In this document: piece after piece, positions 63,501 to 64,000 of the stretch | Numbering within the stretch: the first letter of the stretch is position 1 | Layout of the letters: every line of letters starts with the position of its first letter | Assembly (NCBI RefSeq): GCF_023078275.1 | Contig: NC_062991.1 | Span: forward strand, 3,348,001-3,412,000 | DNA: 64,000 nucleotides | Reading direction: 5' to 3' | Source of the DNA: Leguminivora glycinivorella | Taxonomy: Eukaryota > Arthropoda > Insecta > Lepidoptera > Tortricidae | The notes under the pieces: generated by a model | The model's input: only the letters and a program-made list of their open reading frames with translations | Database searches by the model: none | Told to the model about the DNA's origin: nothing | Translations under genes and position numbers: made by a program

Positions 63501-63783
63501 GGAAGAACATTCAATGTATGGGCATCACATATCTACTTTTGATAAAACCTGTAATACTGAAATGAGCTCGACGCTGTTTTTGGAGCATATGTATTTAGAA
63601 ATAAGGTTTAAAATGGCATTGAAAACGAAAAATCGCTAAAAATCACATAGCGAATTTTGCACGCGCAGCGACGGTATGTAGTTATAATTACCTGTCCCGT
63701 CATCTCGCTGACAATGACGATGGTTGACACAGTGTGCGTCACGGCACCCGTGAAGGCGGCTGCTCCAACTACCGCGTAGCCAC
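43932..63783 (-). CDS. ClC-a: ClC-2/ClC-a-type chloride channel, C-terminal half (11 exons)
   Basis: This is the carboxyl half of a voltage-gated ClC chloride channel of the plasma-membrane CLC-1/2 branch; the 5' exons lie right of the window. Exons in transcript order: 63783-63692, 60622-60484, 57270-57167, 53932-53732, 52949-52847, 51821-51683, 50650-50521, 48865-48749, 47525-47427, 45106-45020, 44093-43932. All junctions are GT-AG and phases join through 1373 nt to one open frame of 457 residues plus stop. GGYAVVGAAAFTGAVTHTVS and the following exon form the last membrane helices. VEDFMVRDVKYIW...SMVLLGSIHRWELVKVI is CBS1. IDPAPFQLVERTSLL...GRLIGVVSLQELRKAIEDV is CBS2. CBS domains regulate gating. 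A phenylalanine replaces the usual tyrosine in the final membrane helix (codon 60547-60545). ClC-a orthology is from memory of the family. Confidence 0.94.
44460..44560 (+). pseudogene. LINE 3' scrap
   Basis: AGDNWMRMAMDRKTWRNGEE followed by AYV is the RTE-like C-terminal signature (WMRxAxDRxxWRxxEEAYV), on the strand opposite to the host gene. GATAGATAGGTAGAT repeats follow. Confidence 0.65.
44568..44632. mobile_element. 65-bp palindrome
   Basis: TTAAAAATATTTTAAGCTTA and the mirrored CGCTTAAAATATTTTTAA surround a perfect ACTCACGTACGTGAGT centre. It lies next to the LINE scrap. Confidence 0.75.
44700..44950 (-). mobile_element. (GTCT)n element, minus orientation
   Basis: TTAAAATTTTGAAAAAACCC, CCGACCGCGACATA, ACGAAATCTAAATCGGTTCA and CACCCCGTCGTTTTTGCGTC match 54455-54710. 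The internal CAGA/CTGT microsatellite is a constant part. Confidence 0.8.
45020..45106 (-). CDS. ClC-a: ClC exon: CBS2 core
   Basis: 29 codons, phase 0 both sides: VHSLFSTLGVSRAYVTAIGR then LIGVVSLQE. The GRLIGVVS strand is the strongest CBS2 motif in the family. Confidence 0.95.
45167..45420 (-). pseudogene. LINE C-terminus with a zinc-finger-like motif
   Basis: The minus frame reads AAFKIDYQNWEKLAEWLKCV..., then CQLCGKICRCRIGLFSHQKR and C before the stop. A C-x2-C...H-x4-C finger at the very end is typical of some LINE reverse transcriptases. It lies in a ClC intron, same strand as the host gene, but with no ClC homology. Confidence 0.7.
45589..45820. mobile_element. Truncated relative of the 13257-13796 hAT element
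   Basis: It starts TAGAGATGGGCCGAATATTC and follows the other copy, read inverted, through TTACCGAATAAACAAAGTA and GGATAATAAGCTCCTATTT, then loses similarity. No second terminus was found. Confidence 0.8.
45999..46521. mobile_element. hAT-type non-autonomous transposon (523 bp)
   Basis: TIR TAGGGTTGCAAA is mirrored by TTTGCAACCCTA, flanked by an exact 8-bp duplication GTTTTTCC (45991-45998 and 46522-46529). Subterminal GAAAAAAAACATG-like motifs repeat in both orientations. It sits in a ClC intron. Confidence 0.93.
46922..47061 (+). pseudogene. LINE family P 3' end with poly-A
   Basis: GGGAATGTACAAGTTTCTAA through GCCACCGACGTAGTATAAAA, the same tail as 24370-24510. Confidence 0.8.
47214..47361. 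mobile_element. 148-bp palindromic MITE family B
   Basis: ACGGCTCAGCTACGACATTG and the right arm ending GGTCGTGGCTGGGCCGT form ~53-bp inverted arms that include GCGCGACAGCGGTGAGCGGC. Overlapping open frames here on one strand are by-products. The second copy is at 50269-50414. Confidence 0.92.
47427..47525 (-). CDS. ClC-a: ClC exon: linker and CBS2 start
   Basis: 33 codons, phase 0 both sides: QLDETDYEDETSLYTCHIDP then APFQLVERTSLLK. The acidic stretch precedes the DPAPFQLVERTS signature. The donor gtac is slightly weak. Confidence 0.94.
47709..47792. mobile_element. 84-bp hairpin MITE
   Basis: GCACAACTTGCCTTGTCGCG and CGCGACAAGGCAAGCTGTGC are mirrors with a ~20-bp loop. Confidence 0.88.
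48171..48586. mobile_element. Fold-back element with ~150-bp arms
   Basis: The arms at about 48171-48318 and 48435-48586 are diverged mirrors sharing GAAATAAAGCA(T/C)CA, ATATAAAGTAATTGAATTGA and CCGTGACGTCACTC. The core is ~115 bp. It sits between two ClC exons. Confidence 0.85.
48749..48865 (-). CDS. ClC-a: ClC exon: cytoplasmic linker
   Basis: 39 codons, phase 0 both sides: PRERVCDMSPEDQKAWEQLE then MGKEIDFDRMLQIARKRDM. The MSPEDQ...WEQLE block is shared with ClC-2-type channels (MSPEEILEWEEQ). The last ~12 residues are basic and could be an optional extension. Confidence 0.9.
49150..49380. repeat. Dispersed repeat family J, inverted
   Basis: ATCGTACAGTATGGCCACTC to CGCCAGTGTCTGAGGTGTGG. 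The 115-codon frame at 49025-49372 lies mostly in this repeat and is not a gene. Confidence 0.8.
49735..50100 (+). mobile_element. SINE-like element with weak tRNA boxes
   Basis: CCGACGATCTCGGAAACCGC and GTTATGTGGGGGTTTTCGGG lead to TTAGCTCAGTCGTACGAGG (A-box-like) and GGTTTCGAATCCCGGCC (B-box-like), then T-rich sequence. Two elements may be fused here. Confidence 0.55.
50221..50506. mobile_element. MITE family A carrying a nested MITE
   Basis: Outer ends GTAGCCGAATGGCATTTCTG and CTGCATTCAGCTA. The core is broken after GAAACGCCGCAGAAAGT by the family B palindrome and resumes with GGCTGGCTCTGTCGCGCCAA. Its right end is 14 bp from the donor of a ClC exon. Confidence 0.9.
50269..50414. mobile_element. 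Family B palindromic MITE inside family A
   Basis: ACGGCTCAGCCACGATATTG to GTCGTGGCTGGGCCGA, very close to 47214-47361. Confidence 0.92.
50521..50650 (-). CDS. ClC-a: ClC exon: linker between CBS domains
   Basis: Acceptor tcacag, donor gtacgt. It completes an arginine and reads IRAAFEAIFKRSTLLQDVEG then GLEGGQLSPGLARSPSINKK and VQL. Confidence 0.9.
51060..51300 (+). pseudogene. LINE family P, C-terminal coding end
   Basis: The frame reads FLPRTRRLWNELPAEVFPMK then YSMGFFKKGVYKFLMGRQRA. I recognise this as the end of a LINE reverse transcriptase. The same 3' tail is seen without coding sequence at 24370 and 46922, and the related RTAKEWNMLPSSVFPAEYNL occurs at 59905. Confidence 0.8.
51541..51576 (-). 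pseudogene. Partial duplicate of a ClC exon end with a splice donor
   Basis: On the minus strand TACACCACCGTTACTGGTGC then CGAAACTCG|gtgagt repeats the last ~32 nt of the exon at 51683-51821, 110 bp further downstream, with a stronger donor. I see no acceptor directly upstream and a stop in frame, so it is probably a relic or an alternative donor. Confidence 0.7.
51683..51821 (-). CDS. ClC-a: ClC exon: linker
   Basis: Acceptor tttctag, donor gtacgt. It reads PGQLFRPKSILKKTNSFTLT then RGLGSPQPLTPTTPSVYTTV and TGAETR. Serine/proline-rich, presumably disordered. Confidence 0.88.
51861..52010 (+). mobile_element. (GTAT)n-tail repeat copy
   Basis: GTGGCGTAGGCGAGAGGCTG to ATACAGGCGTGATTATATGC. 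It begins ~40 bp upstream of the acceptor of the neighbouring ClC exon. Confidence 0.8.
52080..52345. repeat. Dispersed repeat family V
   Basis: CAGTACAGATGG and CCATCTGTACTG are mirrored inside it, then CGTCGTTCGATACACGTGCG and TTATCGCCACTCGTTTCGAA. The inverse copy is 56830-57030. Confidence 0.7.
52455..52665. mobile_element. (GTCT)n element fragment and (GTAT)n fragment
   Basis: TTAACCCCCGACGCAAAAAC, CCGAACGGATGAACCGATTT and AATTAGTCGGGAATGTTCTC (52465-52620) belong to the first. ACATACATACAATCACGCC (52620-52638) belongs to the second, in minus orientation. Confidence 0.7.
52847..52949 (-). CDS. ClC-a: ClC exon: linker
   Basis: Acceptor tgttcag, donor gtaact. It reads VTPAPDMLGLRPPGAPGMTR then GSSLTTKDQEGLIP and ends in phase 1. 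Confidence 0.88.
52995..53214 (+). mobile_element. (GTAT)n-tail repeat copy
   Basis: ACCCCCTTTCTTCCCGTGG to GATTGTATGTATGTATG, full tail. It starts ~45 bp from the acceptor of the ClC exon at 52949. Confidence 0.85.
53217..53410 (-). mobile_element. Retroelement 3' end (as 22861-23030)
   Basis: It shares GGCATATTGCAATGCGCATA, GCTACGCCGGCTCTAACCCT and AATGGGACCGGCAAGAA. An extra inverted pair (CCATTGTGGATACCCC/GGGTATCCACAATGGG) is present here. Confidence 0.75.
53543..53682. mobile_element. 140-bp MITE family K
   Basis: TACAGTCAACAAATTGGAAC and TTCAATTGGTTGACTGTA are mirrors flanked by TA, suggesting a Tc1/mariner-type TA target. It ends 49 bp from the donor of the ClC exon at 53732. Confidence 0.9.
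53732..53932 (-). CDS. ClC-a: ClC exon: CBS1 second half and basic linker
   Basis: 67 codons, phase 0 both sides: AIKSFPLVDSPTSMVLLGSI, HRWELVKVIEQQVGRERRLQ, then a long charged helix ending RRARRPSRFE. SFPLVDSPxxMxLLGSI is the CBS1 core of ClC-2-type channels. Confidence 0.95.
54001..54282 (+). mobile_element. tRNA-derived SINE (family 1), full length
   Basis: Best copy in the window: TCTGGCTCAGTCGGTAGTGA (A box), GGGTTCGAATCCCGGTAAGG (B box), TTTGTGTGATGAGCATAGAT, TCATGGATGTTTTCTATGTA and CACTTAGCACCCATAGTACA, with an A/T-rich (TTTA)n tail. Internal Pol III promoter elements look intact. Confidence 0.92.
54455..54710 (+). mobile_element. (GTCT)n element, plus orientation
   Basis: CCCCGCGAAAACGACGGGGT, GTCTGTCTGTCTGTCTGTCT, CCCGAACGGATGAACCGATT and GGGGGTTTTTTCAAAATTTT. 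Other copies: 25495-25735, 44700-44950, 52465-52620, 54890-55130. Confidence 0.85.
54848..56095. repeat. Repeat family H broken by two insertions
   Basis: Pieces 54848-54890, about 55133-55144 and 55855-56095 together make one copy of H (CAAAGAGGATCGAGTATTAT / TGTGTAATCAC / AGTG...TTAGCGCCATCTAGCCGAGC). The gaps are a (GTCT)n element (54890-55130) and a hAT-like element (55145-55854). Confidence 0.88.
55145..55854. mobile_element. hAT-type non-autonomous transposon (710 bp)
   Basis: Ends TATGCTTGGGACTTTTGGAT and ATCCAAAAGTCCCAAGCCTA are mirrors, and the arms extend ~110 bp. Flanks are an exact 8-bp duplication GTAATCAC (55137-55144 and 55855-55862). Empty copies of repeat H have that octamer once, which confirms the duplication. 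Confidence 0.95.
56360..56715. repeat. Dispersed repeat family I, copy 2 (inverse)
   Basis: AAACGCCACGAGTATTTTTT, TGTTTCCTGTATTTTGACGC and GGACGCTGGCTTTGGGA match 20105-20475 in the opposite orientation. Confidence 0.75.
56830..57030. repeat. Dispersed repeat family V (inverse of 52080-52345)
   Basis: GAAACGAGTGGCGATAAATT, ACGAATTCCCTCTTCGCACG and CGTACGACGTTTTTCAGTAC. Confidence 0.7.
57167..57270 (-). CDS. ClC-a: ClC exon: start of CBS1
   Basis: Acceptor ctgacag, donor gtaaat. It completes an arginine and reads MYDICVEDFMVRDVKYIWNR then MTFQQLKDLLKENK. VEDFMVxDVKYIW is the first CBS1 strand-helix in ClC-a-like channels. Confidence 0.94.
57390..57396 (-). terminator. Pol III terminator of tRNA-Ser
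   Basis: On the minus strand a TTTTT run begins six bases after the tRNA, followed by GC and a second T run. Confidence 0.8.
57400..57481 (-). tRNA. tRNA-Ser (anticodon GCT)
   Basis: It decodes AGC/AGT. The minus strand starts GACGAGGTGGCCGAGAGGTT and folds with a perfect 7-bp acceptor stem (GACGAGG/CCTCGTC), a D arm with GGCCGAGAGGTTAAGGCG, anticodon stem TTGGA/TCCAA with loop CTGCTAA, a long variable arm (GTGCTCTGCAC) as in class II tRNAs, and a T arm GTGGGTTCGAATCCCAT. The discriminator base is G, usual for serine. Both Pol III boxes are intact and a terminator follows. It lies inside a ClC intron, 130 bp upstream of the next exon and on the same strand as the host gene. Confidence 0.97.
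57836..57975. mobile_element. 140-bp MITE family K
   Basis: TACAGTCAACCAATTGGAAC and GTTCCAATTGGTTGACTGTA are exact mirrors, with TA at each end. Confidence 0.93.
58224..58410. mobile_element. MITE family S
   Basis: CTACTCAGAATTACGAGCCC and GGGCTCGTGATTCTGAGTGG are imperfect mirrors. AAATGGTTCC and TGGTAACAAAGTGG lie in the core. Confidence 0.8.
58411..59690. other. ClC intron DNA, no gene seen
   Basis: AT-rich. CACCGTGTTTCACTTAACAC (58610-58629) and CACCGTGTATAGTACTTAAA (59287-59306) hint at a diverged repeat pair, which I cannot delimit further. Confidence 0.45.
59905..60087 (+). pseudogene. LINE family P relative, C-terminal end with poly-A
   Basis: The frame reads RTAKEWNMLPSSVFPAEYNL then GVFKSIVNRLLLNQ and stop. 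CTTTCCATCAGGTGCGACTA and an A-rich tail follow. Confidence 0.75.
60088..60465. mobile_element. Common lepidopteran repeat (CCGGCCAAGTGCGA...GGTACGGAACCC)
   Basis: AACCGGCCAAGTGCGACGGA, then CAGACAGACAGACAGAGCG and TTTTGGTACGGAACCCTAA. I recognise the two ends as a very common element of moth and butterfly introns. It stops ~20 bp from the donor of the ClC exon at 60484. Confidence 0.75.
60484..60622 (-). CDS. ClC-a: ClC exon: last membrane helices
   Basis: Acceptor tgcgcag, donor gtaagt. It reads VTHILPIMAAVLAANAVAAL then LQPSCFDSIILIKKLPYLPD and LLSSAS. The PSxYDSIIxIKKLPYLP signature has F where the family has Y. Confidence 0.96.
60661..60903 (+). mobile_element. (GTAT)n-tail repeat, full copy
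   Basis: GTGTGGTGACCGGTTAAGAA to GCGTGATTGTATGTATGTAT. The most complete copy in the window, starting 38 bp from the ClC exon acceptor. Confidence 0.88.
60921..61235 (+). mobile_element. tRNA-derived SINE (family 2), full length
   Basis: GGCGCTGGTAGCCTAGCGGT (A box) and CGCGGGTTCGAACCCCGGCT (B box) head a body with TGAGTTTTTCGGAACTTATG, AGTCGCTTTTCGGTGAAGGA, GAAACCGGACTAATTCCAAT and GTGCCTACGACAAATCTTGG. Different head and body from family 1. Confidence 0.9.
61480..61640 (-). pseudogene. LINE or gene-like repeat scrap
   Basis: (TTG)n at 61486-61500 is followed by TCCTAAAGCACCCCATAGGT and CAAGATCCTTCCACGCCTTT. I have a general memory of this as a repeated lepidopteran sequence, but the family is uncertain. 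Confidence 0.4.
61725..62015. repeat. Uninterrupted copy of the 25430-25885 repeat
   Basis: AGCAAACGTATCTACTTAGC, ATGCCTCGTTACGTGATATT and GACACGCTCGGCCCCTATAC. It shows the empty site for the insertion in the other copy. Confidence 0.8.
62061..63676. mobile_element. 1.6-kb DNA element with ~40-bp TIRs
   Basis: TCGTCGCTGCGCGTGCAAAG...TTCGCTATGTG at the left is mirrored by CACATAGCGAATTTTGCACG...CAGCGACGG at the right, both flanked by TA. Inside, CACATAGC and CTATGTG words recur near the right end. No transposase is recognisable; the frame at 62586-62834 is unremarkable. Its right end is ~15 bp from the donor of the ClC exon at 63692. Confidence 0.82.
63692..63783 (-). CDS. ClC-a: ClC exon: conserved membrane segment (first in window)
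   Basis: Acceptor tgacag, donor gtaatt. It completes a glycine and reads GYAVVGAAAFTGAVTHTVST then IVIVSEMTGQ. This GGYAVVGAAAFxGAVTHTVS stretch is one of the most conserved in the CLC-1/2 branch. The preceding exon lies right of the window. Confidence 0.96.
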
Positions 63784-63844
63784 CTGTCAAATAACAAAAA
63801 AGGGGACCAAATTTTGTACCCGTCTTGAGGTCTATTTGTTAATA

Positions 63845-64000
63845 CTAAAGAGGATCGAGTATTATAGAGAGTTACTGTCAAAGTAAAATGTGTAATCACA
63901 GTGCATAGACAGCCATCTCTCGACACAAGCTTAAACCTTTTGAACCTCCGTTTTGACAATATGGCTCATATTCTTAGCTTGATATGTGTTAAAATGTCAA
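63845..64000. repeat. Repeat family H, cut by the window end
   Basis: AAAGAGGATCGAGTATTATA to GATATGTGTTAAAATGTCAA. It begins ~60 bp upstream of the acceptor of the first ClC exon. Confidence 0.85.

Overview
The window is AT-rich nuclear DNA from an insect, almost certainly a moth or butterfly (Lepidoptera). It has multi-exon genes with GT-AG introns, a canonical nuclear tRNA-Ser, tRNA-headed SINEs of the kind I associate with lepidopteran genomes, and a very dense load of short fold-back DNA elements. There are no prokaryotic features.

Layout. At 1-2073 lies the right-hand end of a tandem array of ~100-bp units, each with a G-rich hairpin. From 2.4 to 8 kb is repeat-rich upstream DNA. An activin-type TGF-beta ligand gene (Dawdle/inhibin-beta-like) is on the + strand: signal-peptide exon at 8106-8394, a 25.4-kb repeat-filled first intron, then five exons at 33783-37612 (347 aa in my splice model). 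Inside this gene the 3' part of exon 3 is tandemly duplicated together with its splice donor. From 37.6 to 43.9 kb is a repeat-rich gap between convergent genes. On the - strand, from 63783 down to 43932, are eleven exons for the C-terminal 457 residues of a ClC-2/ClC-a-type chloride channel: last membrane helices, two CBS domains and stop codon. Its 5' part lies beyond the right edge. One intron of this gene carries a tRNA-Ser(GCT) gene on the same strand.

Most of the rest is transposable-element material: tRNA-derived SINEs, 5'-truncated LINE tails with recognisable C-terminal reverse-transcriptase peptides, an abundant family ending in (GTAT)n, and many hairpin elements. Five elements have terminal inverted repeats and exact 8-bp target-site duplications, the mark of hAT transposons. 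One of them keeps a degenerate hAT dimerisation peptide. Many insertions are nested, so their order can be read, and several sit 14-50 bp from ClC splice sites.

The two genes have unrelated jobs (a secreted growth factor and a membrane chloride channel) and simply converge tail to tail. I found no convincing new multi-gene system. The most unusual signals are the in-frame duplicated exon in the ligand gene, the higher-order G-hairpin array, the nested hAT history, and a Tyr-to-Phe change at a chloride-coordinating position of the channel. All splice models were built by eye.
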